DNA of 64,000 nt from Herbaspirillum chlorophenolicum (lineage in GTDB: Bacteria > Pseudomonadota > Gammaproteobacteria > Burkholderiales > Burkholderiaceae_D), in assembly GCF_001189955.1 (NCBI RefSeq), contig NZ_LFLT01000020.1, positions 24,960-88,959 of the forward strand, written 5' to 3'. Every line of letters starts with the position of its first letter. Position 1 is the stretch's first letter. This document shows positions 44,433 to 54,237 of this stretch, in pieces. The notes under the pieces were generated by a model. That model ran no database searches. It worked only from the letters and a program-made list of their open reading frames with translations, and was not told where the DNA came from. A program made the translations under genes and the position numbers.

Positions 44433-45218
44433 ATGCAAAAAAATCTCAAGACTCTCTTCCTGGCGTCGCTGGTCGCCCTCAACGGTTGCGCCGGCCAGCA
44501 GGCTGCCAACCAATCCGCCGCCTCCGCTGTGGCCACGCCCACGGTTCCATCTTCCGGTGCCGATTCCAAGCCGGAGATTCCGGCCAAGCTGGTGAAGCTG
44601 GGAGTGCTGTACACCACGAGTTTTCCCGATGGCAGTCGGTTGAAGGAGACTCCGGAGGAAATTATGATCGTCAATACCGAGGCTACGCAGAAGAACGTGG
44701 CTACACAGGCCGCGCTCGGTATCCTGACTTTTGCACTGGCTGGGGGGATCGGTTTCAGCGGTTTCGGCAAGGAAGATCTGAAGGGCCGCAAGATCGATGA
44801 CGTGAAAGACCGCAACAATGTCCGCAATCCGGTTGCTACCGATTTCGTCGAACAATTGCGCAAGGACGTCAACCTGGCTGTCGACGCCAAGCCCGATCTG
44901 TATCCTTCCGGCTTCAAGAATCCGATCAACGTGGCTGGCGGCAATACCCGCCTGATCTATGAGAGCTTGACCGGCGAGGAAGCGCAGCAATACAAGATGA
45001 ACACCGAACTGGAGATCTACAAACGCAAGGAAGATGCGGGGCTGTTTACGATCAGTCCACTGGTGCGTGTGTCATGCAATCGTGTCTCGGAAAAAGCCCT
45101 GCCGCTGGAAGAATGGATGAAGGACGATTACGCCATGGCGCATCAGTGGATGAACGAAACGCTGCGCCAGTGCAGCGAAAAGGTGATCGGTGCCTTGCCG
45201 GAGATGCTGGGGAGTTGA
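44433..45218 (+). CDS. Hypothetical lipoprotein
   Basis: A 261-residue protein I do not recognise. ATG at 44433 gives MQKNLKTLFLASLVALNGCA, a lipoprotein signal with lipobox LNGC (Asn at -2 is uncommon). After an Ala/Ser/Gln-rich linker comes a conserved-looking body: AKLVKLGVLYTTSFPDGSRLKETPEEIMIVNTEAT, then a hydrophobic glycine-rich segment QAALGILTFALAGGIGFSGFG. A C-terminal half with two cysteines (RVSCNRVSEKAL, LRQCSEKVIGAL) could form a disulfide in the periplasm. It stands alone between two terminators. Function is unknown; it could be an envelope-stress or surface lipoprotein. Confidence 0.8.
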   Translation: MQKNLKTLFLASLVALNGCAGQQAANQSAASAVATPTVPSSGADSKPEIPAKLVKLGVLYTTSFPDGSRLKETPEEIMIVNTEATQKNVATQAALGILTFALAGGIGFSGFGKEDLKGRKIDDVKDRNNVRNPVATDFVEQLRKDVNLAVDAKPDLYPSGFKNPINVAGGNTRLIYESLTGEEAQQYKMNTELEIYKRKEDAGLFTISPLVRVSCNRVSEKALPLEEWMKDDYAMAHQWMNETLRQCSEKVIGALPEMLGS

Positions 45219-45275
45219 TCCGGGTTGGCTGTATTCCGCATGGGATGCGCCATCCGGAACATATGTCCGAAAAAG

Positions 45276-45305
45276 AAAGGCCGCGTCCGAAAGACGCGGC
45301 CTTTT
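45276..45305. terminator. Bidirectional intrinsic terminator
   Basis: AAAGGCCGCGTC (45276-45287) and GACGCGGCCTTT (45293-45304) form a perfect 12-bp stem with a 5-base loop, between the convergent lipoprotein and transaldolase genes. T-runs occur on both strands. Confidence 0.93.
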
Positions 45306-45327
45306 GTTTGTCCGAATCGGTAAGCGC

Positions 45328-46263
45328 TTAGCGCAGGTTATCGACGATCTTGTCCAGCTTGACCGCATCGGCCGCGAACAGGCGGATGCCTTCGGCCAGC
45401 TTCTCGGTCGCCATGGCGTCGGCATTGAGCGTCAGGCGGAAGGTCTTCTCGTCCAGTGTCACACGCTCGATGTCGGCGGCCAGGGCTGCATCCTTGCTCA
45501 GTTTGCGCTCCACCGGCGCATCGGTGTCAGCCAGCTTTTGCAGCAGTTCCGGGCTGATGGTCAGCAGGTCGCAGCCGGCCAGCTCGACGATCTGCGAGGT
45601 GTTGCGGAAGCTCGCGCCCATCACTTCGGTGGCGTAGCCGAACTTGCGGTAGTAGTTGTAGACGGACTTGACCGACTGCACGCCTGGATCGTCCGCGCCG
45701 GTGTATTCCTGGCCGGTGGATTTCTTGTACCAGTCGTAGATGCGGCCGACGAACGGCGAGATCAGTTGCACCTTGGCCTCGGCGCAGGCAATTGCCTGCG
45801 GCAGCGAGAACAGCAGGGTCAGGTTGCAGCGGATGCCTTCCTTTTCCAGGATCTCGGCGGCGCGGATGCCTTCCCAGGTGGAGGCGATCTTGATCAGCAC
45901 GCGCTCGCGCTTGATGCCGGCTTCCTCGTACAGGCGGATCAGTTCGCGGCCCTTGGCGACGGTGCCTTCGGTGTCGAACGACAGGCGCGCGTCGGTCTCG
46001 GTAGACACGCGGCCCGGGATGAGCTTGAGGATTTCCAGGCCGAAAGCGATCAGCAGGCGATCGATGATCTGCTCGGTGCTCTTGCCGGCGTTGGCCTTGA
46101 CCACGGATTCCAGCAGCGGCTTGTACTCGTCCTTTTGCACCGCCTTCAGGATCAGCGAGGGGTTGGTGGTGGCGTCCTGCGGCGCGAAGGCCTTCATTGC
46201 CTGGAAGTCGCCGGTGTCGGCCACGATGGTGGTGTACTGCTTCAACTGGTCAAGCTGGCTCAT
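45328..46263 (-). CDS. tal: Transaldolase
   Basis: A 311-residue class I transaldolase of the TalB type. It begins [26 protein letters not shown], has [12 protein letters not shown], the Schiff-base lysine in [12 protein letters not shown], and [18 protein letters not shown] and [13 protein letters not shown]. It moves a dihydroxyacetone unit between sedoheptulose 7-phosphate and glyceraldehyde 3-phosphate in the pentose phosphate pathway. It is the last gene of the pgi-zwf-hexR-tal block, 117 bp after hexR. Confidence 0.96.
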   Translation of the reverse strand: MSQLDQLKQYTTIVADTGDFQAMKAFAPQDATTNPSLILKAVQKDEYKPLLESVVKANAGKSTEQIIDRLLIAFGLEILKLIPGRVSTETDARLSFDTEGTVAKGRELIRLYEEAGIKRERVLIKIASTWEGIRAAEILEKEGIRCNLTLLFSLPQAIACAEAKVQLISPFVGRIYDWYKKSTGQEYTGADDPGVQSVKSVYNYYRKFGYATEVMGASFRNTSQIVELAGCDLLTISPELLQKLADTDAPVERKLSKDAALAADIERVTLDEKTFRLTLNADAMATEKLAEGIRLFAADAVKLDKIVDNLR

Positions 46264-46380
46264 GGGAAGTCCTGGTTGCGAAGTTGGAAGGGAAAGCCGG
46301 ATCGTGCCATTGTACGCAATCGCGGCGGGCTGTCTGTCGGCGGATGCCTGATCTTTGATCCAGACCCGCAGCAGCGCGGA

Positions 46381-47241
46381 TCAGCGGAAGAAGGAATCGA
46401 ACTGCATGTCGAACTTCTGCAGCGACTTTTGCGCGTTCTGCATCTGCTTGCGGAATTCCGGGCCGCGCCGCAGCGCCAGGCCGACTGCCAGGATGTCGAT
46501 CACCACCAGGTGCGCCAGGCGCGCCGAGATCGGCGTGTAGGGGTCGATGTTGAAGGACAGGTCGATCGGCACCAGTACCGTGGCCAGTTCGGCCAGCGGC
46601 GTGCCGGACGGGCCCAGCACGATGATGTCGGCGCCGCCTTTGCGCGCCAGCTGGATCGAGCGCAGCAGCGCCGCGTTGCCGCCGCGTTGCGAGATGGCAA
46701 CCACGCAGTCGCCGGCCTTGAGCAGCGAGGCGGCGATGCTGTGAATGTGCGGGTCGGAGTAGGCGACGGTGGGTACGCCCGAGCGGAAGAACTTGTGCTG
46801 CGCGTCGTTGGCCACGATACCGGAGGTGCCCTGGCCGTAGAACTCGATCTTGTTGGCGCGCGCCAGCACGTCCAGCGCCAGCTGGATGGCGTCCGGGTTG
46901 AGGTGGTTGCGCAGGTCGAGCAGGGTATTGATGGAGCGGCTGCAGATCTTGTTGACCAGGTCGGCCGCAAGGTCGTCCTGGGCCAGCGTCTCATCGGCGC
47001 CCGGCAGCGCCAGCGCCAGGCTCTGGGCCAGCTTCAGCTTGAAGTCATGCCAGCCTTCATAGCCGATGGCGCGGCAGAAGCGGATCACAGTCGGCTCCGA
47101 CACTTCCGCATTCTTGGCCAGCGCGGTCAGGTTTTCCGCCAGCGCCAGCTGCGGATTGGCGAGCACGGTCGCCGCCACCTTCTTCTCCGACTTGGAGAGG
47201 GAGTTGATGTGGGTGCGGATGGAGTCGAGCAGCATGGACAT
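46381..47241 (-). CDS. hexR: RpiR-family regulator HexR
   Basis: A 286-residue protein with an N-terminal RpiR helix-turn-helix (MLLDSIRTHINSLSKSEKKVA, then VSEPTVIRFCRAIGYEGWHDFKLKLAQ) and a C-terminal SIS sugar-phosphate domain (IEFYGQGTSGIVANDAQHKF, VVAISQRGGNAALLRSIQLA). HexR proteins sense 2-keto-3-deoxy-6-phosphogluconate and control glucose/Entner-Doudoroff genes. Placement between zwf and tal, together with two HexR-type boxes in the pgi/edd gap, supports this name. It probably represses edd-eda and the pgi-zwf block, including itself, until KDPG accumulates. Confidence 0.92.
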   Translation of the reverse strand: MSMLLDSIRTHINSLSKSEKKVAATVLANPQLALAENLTALAKNAEVSEPTVIRFCRAIGYEGWHDFKLKLAQSLALALPGADETLAQDDLAADLVNKICSRSINTLLDLRNHLNPDAIQLALDVLARANKIEFYGQGTSGIVANDAQHKFFRSGVPTVAYSDPHIHSIAASLLKAGDCVVAISQRGGNAALLRSIQLARKGGADIIVLGPSGTPLAELATVLVPIDLSFNIDPYTPISARLAHLVVIDILAVGLALRRGPEFRKQMQNAQKSLQKFDMQFDSFFR

Positions 47242-47271
47242 GGTGCGGCCTTTTTACGAGCTTCCCGCGTG

Positions 47272-48738
47272 TCAGACTTCAGGCAGCGCTTCTTCGCGCC
47301 ACTGCAGTCCGTCGCGGCCGATCAGCGCGCTGGCGGCAGCGGGGCCCCAGGTGCCGGCGTTGTAGGGGATGGGGTCGGACTCCTGCTGCTCCCAATGGTC
47401 GAGGATGGGTTCCACCCATTCCCAGGCGGCTTCCAGTTCGTCACTGCGCATGAATAGGGTGAGATGGCCGCGCAGCACGTCCAGCAGCAGGCGCTCGTAG
47501 GCATCCATGCGCGGGGTCTTGAACTTCTCGCGGAAGTCCAGCTCCAGCTCGACCGGGCGCAGACGCATGCCGTCGCCGGGCTGCTTGGCCATCAGGTTCA
47601 TGTGCAGGCCTTCGTCGGGCTGCAGGCGGATCACCAGGCAGTTCGGGGTGTCGTTCTGGTGCGCGAAGATCGAGTGCGGCACGCTCTTGAAGCGCACCAC
47701 GATTTCGGCCAGCGAGTCGGCCATGCGCTTGCCGGTGCGCAGGTAGAAGGGCACGCCGGCCCAGCGCCAGGTGTCGATCTCGGCCTTGACGGCGACGAAG
47801 GTCTCGGTGCGCGATTCGGGGTTGGCGTCGTCTTCCTTGCGGTAGCCCGGCACCGGCACGCCGTTGACGTGGCCGGAGCGGTATTGGCCGCGCACCACGT
47901 TCATGGCCAGCGTGGTGGGGGTGAAGCGCTTGAGCGAGCGCAGCACTTTCAGTTTCTCGTCACGCACGGCATCGGCCGAGTTGGACACGGGCGGTTCCAT
48001 GGCGACGATACACAGCAGTTGCAGCAAGTGGTTCTGCAGCATGTCGCGCAGCGCGCCCGAGGTGTCGTAATAGTCGAATCGGCCGCCCACGCCGAGTTCT
48101 TCGGCAATGGTGATCTGTACGTCGGAAATCCATTCGCGGCGCCACAGCGGCTCGAACAGCACGTTGCCGAAACGCAGCGCCAGCAGGTTTTGCACCGCTT
48201 CCTTGCCGAGGTAATGGTCGATACGGAAGATCTGCGATTCCTCGAAGTACTGGCCGACCTGCTTGTTGATGTCGCGCGCGCTGGCGAGGTCGCGGCCCAG
48301 CGGTTTTTCCAGCACCACGCGCGAGCTTGGGGTCACCAGCCCGGCCTTGGACAGGTTCTCGCAGATCGAGGCGAACAGGCTGGGGGGCGTGGCCAGGTAG
48401 AACACGCGCGGCAGGCCCGCGGTATCGCGCAGCGCCTCCTTCAGGTGTTCGAAGCTGGAGCCTTCCTTGGCGTTGACCGAGGCATAGCGCAGCCGCGCGG
48501 CGAAGCGGTCCCAGACGGCAGCGTCCAGGTTGCTGGCGGGGATGTGCGGTTTGGAGTCCTTCTCCACGATGTTCAAGAATTCTTCGCGGGTCTTGTCGTC
48601 GCGGCCGATGCAGACGATACGCGCTTCGGGCGGCAGGTCGCGGGCGCGGTCGCGCGCGTACAGGGCCGGCAGCAGCTTGCGCATCGAGAGGTCGCCGGTG
48701 CCACCGAATAAAACCAGGTCGAAATCGGAAATAGCCAT
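47272..48738 (-). CDS. zwf: Glucose-6-phosphate 1-dehydrogenase
   Basis: A 488-residue G6PDH. It shows the N-terminal dinucleotide loop DLVLFGGTGDLSMRKLLPAL, EKPLGRDLASARDIN, the active-site RIDHYLGKEAVQNLLALRFGN and GVPFYLRTGKRM. It oxidises glucose 6-phosphate to 6-phosphogluconolactone. It lies between pgi (66 bp upstream) and hexR (30 bp downstream) in one minus-strand block. No 6-phosphogluconolactonase gene accompanies it, unlike in many zwf-pgl-edd clusters. Confidence 0.97.
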   Translation of the reverse strand: MAISDFDLVLFGGTGDLSMRKLLPALYARDRARDLPPEARIVCIGRDDKTREEFLNIVEKDSKPHIPASNLDAAVWDRFAARLRYASVNAKEGSSFEHLKEALRDTAGLPRVFYLATPPSLFASICENLSKAGLVTPSSRVVLEKPLGRDLASARDINKQVGQYFEESQIFRIDHYLGKEAVQNLLALRFGNVLFEPLWRREWISDVQITIAEELGVGGRFDYYDTSGALRDMLQNHLLQLLCIVAMEPPVSNSADAVRDEKLKVLRSLKRFTPTTLAMNVVRGQYRSGHVNGVPVPGYRKEDDANPESRTETFVAVKAEIDTWRWAGVPFYLRTGKRMADSLAEIVVRFKSVPHSIFAHQNDTPNCLVIRLQPDEGLHMNLMAKQPGDGMRLRPVELELDFREKFKTPRMDAYERLLLDVLRGHLTLFMRSDELEAAWEWVEPILDHWEQQESDPIPYNAGTWGPAAASALIGRDGLQWREEALPEV

Positions 48739-48804
48739 GATGTAGGTTGGGTCGTCTGCGTTGGTTGTCGAGGCCGGCGCGCCTTCAGGGGCGCCAGCGA
48801 TCCG

Positions 48805-50460
48805 TCATTGCTGCTGGGCCTGTTTCGCCAGGGCGATCAGGGCATTGGTCGAGGCGTCGTGCAGGGCCGGGTTGGCCTCGGCATGGAGCTCGCCGTGAAT
48901 GGTCTTGGCCAGCACCTTGCCCAGTTCCACGCCCCACTGGTCGAAGCTGTTGATGCCCCAGATCGCGCCTTGGACAAAGGTCTTGTGCTCATACAGCGCG
49001 ATCAGCGAGCCCAGCGTGGCCGGCGTCAATTCCGGCAGCAGGATGGTGTTGCTCGGGCGGTTGCCGTCGAAGGTTTTGTGCGGCAAAAGCGCATTCAGTT
49101 CCGCATCGTCCAGGCCTTGCTTGCGCAGGTCGGCGCGTACCTCGTCCGCATCCTTGCCGCGCATGAAGGCTTCGGACTGGGCGAAGCAGTTGGCCAGCAG
49201 CACCTGGTGGTGCCCGTCGATGCCGTGCGAGGGCTTGAGCACGGCGATGAAGTCGATCGGCGTGATGTCGGTGCCCTGGTGCAGCAGCTGGAAGAAAGCG
49301 TGCTGGCCGTTGGTGCCGACATCGCCCCAGATGAACGGACAGGTGGCCACGCCCACGGCGGTACCGTCGCGGGTGATGCGCTTGCCGTTGCTTTCCATCT
49401 CCAGTTGCTGGAGGTAGGCCTGGAAATAGCGCAGGCCATGGTGGTAAGGCGCGATCGACAGCGACTCGCTGTTGAAGAAGTTGCGGTTCCAGATGCCGAT
49501 CAGCGCCTGGATCACCGGCATGTTGGCCTCCAGCGGGGTTTCGCGGAAATGCCGGTCCATCGCGTGGGCCCCGGCCAGGAACTGGGAGAAATGTTCGAAA
49601 CCGATCATCAGCGCGATCGACAGGCCGATCGCCGACCATACGGAATAACGCCCGCCGACCCAGTCCCAGAAGGGGAACATGTTGTCGGGGTCGATGCCGA
49701 AGGCAGACACTTCCCTGGCATTGGTCGATACCGCCACGAAATGGCGCGCCAGGTCGCTCTCGTTGCCGTGGCGCAGGAACCATCGGCGCGCGGACTGCGC
49801 GTTCAGCATGGTTTCCTGCGTGGTGAATGTCTTGGAGGCAACGATGAACAGCGTCGTCTCGGGATCGACCCTGGACAGCACCTCGTCGAGGTCATGGCCG
49901 TCCACGTTGGAGACGAAGTGCGCCTTCAGGCGCGCATGGCTGAACTGGCGCAGCGCGGTGCAGACCATCTGCGGACCGAGGTAGGAGCCGCCGATGCCGA
50001 TGTTGACGATGTCGGTGATTTCGCGCCCGGTATGGCCGCGCCACTGCCCGCTGCGCACGCGTTCGGTGAAATCGCGGATATGGCCGAGCACGGCGTGAAC
50101 ATCCGCACTCACTTGCTGTCCATCCACTTGCAGCGGGGTATCGCCGGCCGGCGAGCGCAGTGCGGTGTGCAAGACCGCCCGATGTTCGGTAAAGTTGATT
50201 TTCTCGCCGCTGAACATGGCATCGCGCAGGGCTTCCACCTGGCGTTCGCGCGCCAGGTTCAGCAGCAGCGACAGGGTCTCGGACTCGATGCGGTTCTTTG
50301 AGTAGTCCAGCAGCAGGCCGGCGGCGCGCACCGACATGCGTTCGAAGCGGTCGGGCTGCTGCGCGAACAGCTCGCGCATGTGCCAGTGGACGGCTTGGCT
50401 GGCGTGGTGTTGCTGCAGAGCTTTGAATGCTGCCGTGTCGGTCAGGGCGGTGGTGTGCAT
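48805..50460 (-). CDS. pgi: Glucose-6-phosphate isomerase
   Basis: A 551-residue phosphoglucose isomerase. The start at 50460 ([20 protein letters not shown]) is chosen over an upstream ATG at 50511. It shows the family signatures [36 protein letters not shown] (second PGI signature region) and the C-terminal [15 protein letters not shown]. It interconverts glucose 6-phosphate and fructose 6-phosphate. It is the first gene of the minus-strand block. Its promoter candidate (TTACCA/TATAGT on the minus strand, 50570-50541) overlaps a HexR-type box. Confidence 0.96.
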   Translation of the reverse strand: MHTTALTDTAAFKALQQHHASQAVHWHMRELFAQQPDRFERMSVRAAGLLLDYSKNRIESETLSLLLNLARERQVEALRDAMFSGEKINFTEHRAVLHTALRSPAGDTPLQVDGQQVSADVHAVLGHIRDFTERVRSGQWRGHTGREITDIVNIGIGGSYLGPQMVCTALRQFSHARLKAHFVSNVDGHDLDEVLSRVDPETTLFIVASKTFTTQETMLNAQSARRWFLRHGNESDLARHFVAVSTNAREVSAFGIDPDNMFPFWDWVGGRYSVWSAIGLSIALMIGFEHFSQFLAGAHAMDRHFRETPLEANMPVIQALIGIWNRNFFNSESLSIAPYHHGLRYFQAYLQQLEMESNGKRITRDGTAVGVATCPFIWGDVGTNGQHAFFQLLHQGTDITPIDFIAVLKPSHGIDGHHQVLLANCFAQSEAFMRGKDADEVRADLRKQGLDDAELNALLPHKTFDGNRPSNTILLPELTPATLGSLIALYEHKTFVQGAIWGINSFDQWGVELGKVLAKTIHGELHAEANPALHDASTNALIALAKQAQQQ

Positions 50461-50776
50461 GTTGTCAATGTGTGAACGCCGTGTCGCCGAGGGCATTTCC
50501 AGCCCCGGCACGGCTTGAGTTCTTGGGCGCGACGTGCAGACTATACATCAAATGCGCCCTCGATGGTAATTTCACTACAGTTTGTGACGGGTGGATGACA
50601 TTACCGATGAGGGATGGAAAAGAGCTGGATCGCTTGCTCACAGGGCGTTTTGAAGGATAATGAAATTTCGTCGGGAAACTGGTACTGCGACGCACGATGG
50701 AAAAGCTAAGTATTTGATTTTATTTGTTGAAAATTGTGTAGTAAAATTACATTGTTAACGCTAACAGGAAACGACA
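50461..50776. promoter_or_regulatory. pgi/edd divergent control region with two HexR boxes and a GntR operator
   Basis: This gap of 316 bp contains three sites. TGTAGTAAAATTACA (50737-50751) fits the published HexR consensus TGTARTnnnAYTACA exactly. It is directly followed by TTGTTAACGCTAACAG (50752-50767), the same palindrome as the operators in front of gntT. A second HexR-like site, GGTAATTTCACTACA (50566-50580), has one mismatch and overlaps the -35 (TTACCA, 50565-50570) of a probable pgi promoter whose -10 is TATAGT (50541-50546), both on the minus strand. A -10-like TAAAAT for edd lies inside the first HexR box. The edd ribosome site is AGGAAACG. Confidence 0.75.
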
Positions 50777-52648
50777 ATGCCTCTCAACGCTACCTTAGCC
50801 AGCGTCACCCGACGCATCGCCGAACGTAGCCGTCCCTACCGGACCGCTTACCTCGAACGACTGGAAGCAGCCCGCCGCAAGGGCGTGCAGCGCGGCGCGC
50901 TGGCATGTACCAACCTGGCCCACGGCTTCGCTGCCTTCCCGGCCAACGACAAACTGAAGCTGAAGGAAGACAAGGCGCCTTCGCTGGCCATCGTCTCCGC
51001 CTACAACGACATGCTCTCGGCGCACCAGCCGTTCGAGCGTTTCCCCCAGATCCTCAAGCAGGCCGCGCGTGAAGTGGGCGCGGTGGCGCAGTTCGCCGGC
51101 GGCACGCCCGCCATGTGCGACGGCGTCACGCAAGGCCAGACCGGCATGGAAATGTCGCTGTTCTCGCGCGACGCCATCGCCATGGCGGCGGCCATCGCGC
51201 TCTCGCACAACATGTTCGACGCCGCGCTGTATCTCGGCGTGTGCGACAAGATCGTGCCGGGCCTGCTGATCGGCGCGCTGCACTTCGGCCACCTGCCGGC
51301 GGTGTTCGTGCCGGCCGGCCCGATGACCAGCGGCATGAGCAACAGCGACAAGGTCAAGATCCGCCAGCTCTACACCGCCGGCAAGATCGGCCGCGCCGAA
51401 TTGCTGGAAGCCGAATCGCAGTCCTACCACGGCGCCGGCACCTGCACCTTCTATGGCACCGCCAACAGCAACCAGATGCTGATGGAAGCGATGGGCCTGC
51501 ACCTGCCGGGCGCTGCCTTCATCACTCCCAACACGCCGCTGCGCGACGCCCTGACCGCCGAAGCCGCGCGCCAGGCTGCGCGCATCACCGACCAGGGCAC
51601 GCAATACACGCCGGTGGGCCGCATGATCGACGAGAAGGCCATCGTCAACGCCATCGTTGCGCTGCACGCCACCGGCGGCTCCACCAACCACACGCTGCAC
51701 CTGGTGGCCATCGCCAAGGCCGCCGGCATCGTGATCGACTGGGACGACTTCTCCAAGCTCTCCGCCGTGGTGCCGCTGATCACCAAGATCTACCCGAACG
51801 GAACGGCCGACGTGAACCACTTCCACGCGGCCGGCGGCACCGGTTTCGTGCTGCGCGAGCTGATCGACGCCGGGCTGATGCACGACGACGTCACCACCAT
51901 CCTCGGTCAGGGCCTGCGCCAGCACTGCAAGGAGCCGATGCTGGCCGGCGACGTGGCCGAAGGCCAGGTCGGCAAGGTGACGTGGCAGGACGTGCCGGCA
52001 CAGAGCGCCGACGAAGGCGTGCTGGGGACGGTGGCCAAGCCGTTCTCGGCCGATGGCGGCCTCAAGCTGCTGCAGGGCAACCTCGGCCGTGCGGTCATCA
52101 AGACCTCGGCGGTCAAGCATGAGCACCGTGCGGTGCAGGCGCCGGCCATCGTGTTCCATTCGCAGGAAGCCTTCATGGCGGCCTTCAAGGCCGGCGAACT
52201 GGATAAGGACTTCGTCGCCGTGATCACCTTCCAGGGTCCGCGCGCCAACGGCATGCCGGAACTGCACGCGCTGACCCCGGCACTGGGTATCCTGCAGGAC
52301 AAGGGCCGCCATGTGGCATTGGTGACCGATGGCCGCATGTCGGGCGCATCGGGTAAAGTACCGGCCGCGATCCACGTCACGCCCGAAGTGCTGGACGGCG
52401 GTCCGCTGGGCCGTGTGCGTACCGGCGACATGATCCGCCTGGACGCCGAGGCCGGCATGCTGGAAGCGCTGGTGCCTCAGGACGAATGGGAGCAGCGCGC
52501 CAACGACAGCGCCAACCTGTTCGACAACCAGCACGGCATGGGCCGCGAATTGTTTGCCATGTTCCGCAACTCCGTGGGCACCGCGGAAGAGGGCGGCGCT
52601 ACCTTCGGCTTACCGCCGATTTTTGAGAAAGAGAAAGCAACGGTATGA
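50777..52648 (+). CDS. edd: 6-phosphogluconate dehydratase
   Basis: A 623-residue Edd, full length for the family (~610). It has [15 protein letters not shown], the iron-sulfur cysteine motifs [20 protein letters not shown] and [26 protein letters not shown] and the C-terminal [22 protein letters not shown]. It dehydrates 6-phosphogluconate to KDPG, the committed step of the Entner-Doudoroff pathway. It overlaps eda by 4 bp. Control by both HexR and the LacI-type GntR is suggested by adjacent operators just upstream. Confidence 0.97.
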   Translation: MPLNATLASVTRRIAERSRPYRTAYLERLEAARRKGVQRGALACTNLAHGFAAFPANDKLKLKEDKAPSLAIVSAYNDMLSAHQPFERFPQILKQAAREVGAVAQFAGGTPAMCDGVTQGQTGMEMSLFSRDAIAMAAAIALSHNMFDAALYLGVCDKIVPGLLIGALHFGHLPAVFVPAGPMTSGMSNSDKVKIRQLYTAGKIGRAELLEAESQSYHGAGTCTFYGTANSNQMLMEAMGLHLPGAAFITPNTPLRDALTAEAARQAARITDQGTQYTPVGRMIDEKAIVNAIVALHATGGSTNHTLHLVAIAKAAGIVIDWDDFSKLSAVVPLITKIYPNGTADVNHFHAAGGTGFVLRELIDAGLMHDDVTTILGQGLRQHCKEPMLAGDVAEGQVGKVTWQDVPAQSADEGVLGTVAKPFSADGGLKLLQGNLGRAVIKTSAVKHEHRAVQAPAIVFHSQEAFMAAFKAGELDKDFVAVITFQGPRANGMPELHALTPALGILQDKGRHVALVTDGRMSGASGKVPAAIHVTPEVLDGGPLGRVRTGDMIRLDAEAGMLEALVPQDEWEQRANDSANLFDNQHGMGRELFAMFRNSVGTAEEGGATFGLPPIFEKEKATV

Positions 52649-53274
52649 AGACCACACTGGAAATCATGCGCGCCTCGCCGGTCATCCCGGTGATCGCGAT
52701 CGACAAGCTCGAACACGCCATTCCGCTGGCCAAGGCACTGGTCGCAGGCGGCATCCGCGTGCTGGAAATCACGCTGCGCACCGAGCACGGCCTGCCGGCC
52801 ATCCGCGCCATCGCCGAATCGGTGCCTGAGGCCATCGTCGGCGTCGGCACGCTGACTGCGCCCGAAGAGTTCGCCGCCTCGCGCGACGCCGGTGCGGTGT
52901 TCGGCGTTTCGCCCGGCCTGACCCCGGCGCTGATCGAAGCCGCCAAGCGCAGCGGCCTGCCGTTGCTGCCCGGCGTGATGACGCCGTCCGAAGTGATGGC
53001 TGCGCGCGAAGCGGGCTTCCGCCAGCTGAAGCTGTTCCCGGCGGTGCCGGCCGGCGGCATCGGCATGTTGAACGGCATCGCCGGCCCGTTGGGCGATGTC
53101 GCCTTCTGCCCTACCGGCGGCATCACGCAGGAAACCGCGCCGCAGTTTCTGGCCTGCAAGAACGTGGTCTGCGTGGGCGGTTCGTGGCTGACCCCGAAAG
53201 CGGCGATCGAAGCCGGCGACTGGGGCAAGATCACCGAATTGGCCCGTGCGGCCAGCGCACTGAAGAAGGCTTAA
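52645..53274 (+). CDS. eda: KDPG/KHG aldolase
   Basis: A 209-residue class I aldolase. [19 protein letters not shown], the catalytic glutamate in [26 protein letters not shown] and the Schiff-base lysine in [13 protein letters not shown] are all present. It cleaves KDPG to pyruvate and glyceraldehyde 3-phosphate. Its ATG overlaps the edd stop codon (ATGA), so the two are translationally coupled. A strong terminator follows. Confidence 0.96.
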   Translation: MKTTLEIMRASPVIPVIAIDKLEHAIPLAKALVAGGIRVLEITLRTEHGLPAIRAIAESVPEAIVGVGTLTAPEEFAASRDAGAVFGVSPGLTPALIEAAKRSGLPLLPGVMTPSEVMAAREAGFRQLKLFPAVPAGGIGMLNGIAGPLGDVAFCPTGGITQETAPQFLACKNVVCVGGSWLTPKAAIEAGDWGKITELARAASALKKA

Positions 53275-53296
53275 GCAGTTTCGTTTCTGCGAAAGA

Positions 53297-53331
53297 AAAA
53301 CGGGCGGTACCGATTCGGTACCGCCCGTTTT
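53297..53331. terminator. Bidirectional intrinsic terminator after eda
   Basis: AAAACGGGCGGTACCG (53297-53312) and CGGTACCGCCCGTTTT (53316-53331) form a 16-bp perfect stem with a 3-base loop, between the convergent eda and lgt genes. Confidence 0.94.
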
Positions 53332-53350
53332 CATTGAAGTCGCGCCAATG

Positions 53351-54172
53351 CTATCCGGCCTGCGCGGGCGCTTGTGCCTGCTGCTTGTTGCGGTAGGCTA
53401 CAACCAGCAGCAGGATGCCCAGTACGATCATCGGCACCGACAGCATCTGCCCGGCCGAGATGGTGAAGCCGGCGAAATGCACCTCGTAGTCCGGCACGCG
53501 GAAATACTCGGTGAAGAAGCGCGCGCAGCCGTACAGCAGCGAGAACATGCCGGCCACCGCCATGCGCGGACGCGGCTTGCGCGCGAAGAACCACAGGATG
53601 ATGAACAGCAGGATGCCGTCCACCAGCATCTGGTAGATCGGCGATGGATGGCGCGGGATGTTGTCGACGTTGGGCCAGATCATCGCCCACGGCAGCGACG
53701 GGTCTGCCGGGCGGCCCGGCAGTTCGGCGTTGATGAAGTTGCCCAGGCGGCCGGCGGCGTAGCCCAGCGGCACCATCGGTGCGATGAAGTCCATGATGTC
53801 CATCAGGTGGCGGCCGCGCTTGCGGCCCCACAGCCACATTGCCAGCAGTACGCCGAGGAAGCCGCCGTGGAAGGACATGCCGCCTTTCCAGACCGCGATC
53901 ATGTCGGCCGGATGGGCAAAGTAATACGCCGGGTTGTAGAACAGGATTTCACCCAGGCGGCCGCCGATGACCACCCCCAGCACGCCGTAGAACAGCATGT
54001 CGTCCAGATCCTCCTTTTTCCAGCCGACCGCGGCGATATGCGGCTGCCTGATGCGGATGCGGCCGATGGCGATGAACTGGGCGAACGCCAGCAGGTACAT
54101 CAGGCCATACCAGTGGACGGCGAGCGGGCCGATCTGGAGGGCGATCGGGTTGGGCATGGGGTGGATCAGCAT
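53351..54172 (-). CDS. lgt: Prolipoprotein diacylglyceryl transferase
   Basis: A 273-residue inner membrane enzyme with about seven helices. It starts [30 protein letters not shown] and contains the conserved [28 protein letters not shown] and the Lgt signature [17 protein letters not shown]. It transfers the diacylglyceryl group from phosphatidylglycerol to the lipobox cysteine of prolipoproteins, the first step of lipoprotein maturation. It is a housekeeping gene and would act on the lipoproteins encoded elsewhere in this window. A short spacer separates it from the codirectional LysR gene upstream. Confidence 0.97.
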   Translation of the reverse strand: MLIHPMPNPIALQIGPLAVHWYGLMYLLAFAQFIAIGRIRIRQPHIAAVGWKKEDLDDMLFYGVLGVVIGGRLGEILFYNPAYYFAHPADMIAVWKGGMSFHGGFLGVLLAMWLWGRKRGRHLMDIMDFIAPMVPLGYAAGRLGNFINAELPGRPADPSLPWAMIWPNVDNIPRHPSPIYQMLVDGILLFIILWFFARKPRPRMAVAGMFSLLYGCARFFTEYFRVPDYEVHFAGFTISAGQMLSVPMIVLGILLLVVAYRNKQQAQAPAQAG

Positions 54173-54237
54173 GAATTCGGTCTTTCAATGATGGGCGGGG
54201 CGGGGATGCATTTGGAGCATGCGCTCCCCTAACAAGT

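Noticed and set aside
45190..47457. A 755-codon plus-strand frame opposite tal and hexR
   Set aside because: Antisense to two recognised genes and running through a strong terminator; composition is unlike any real protein here.
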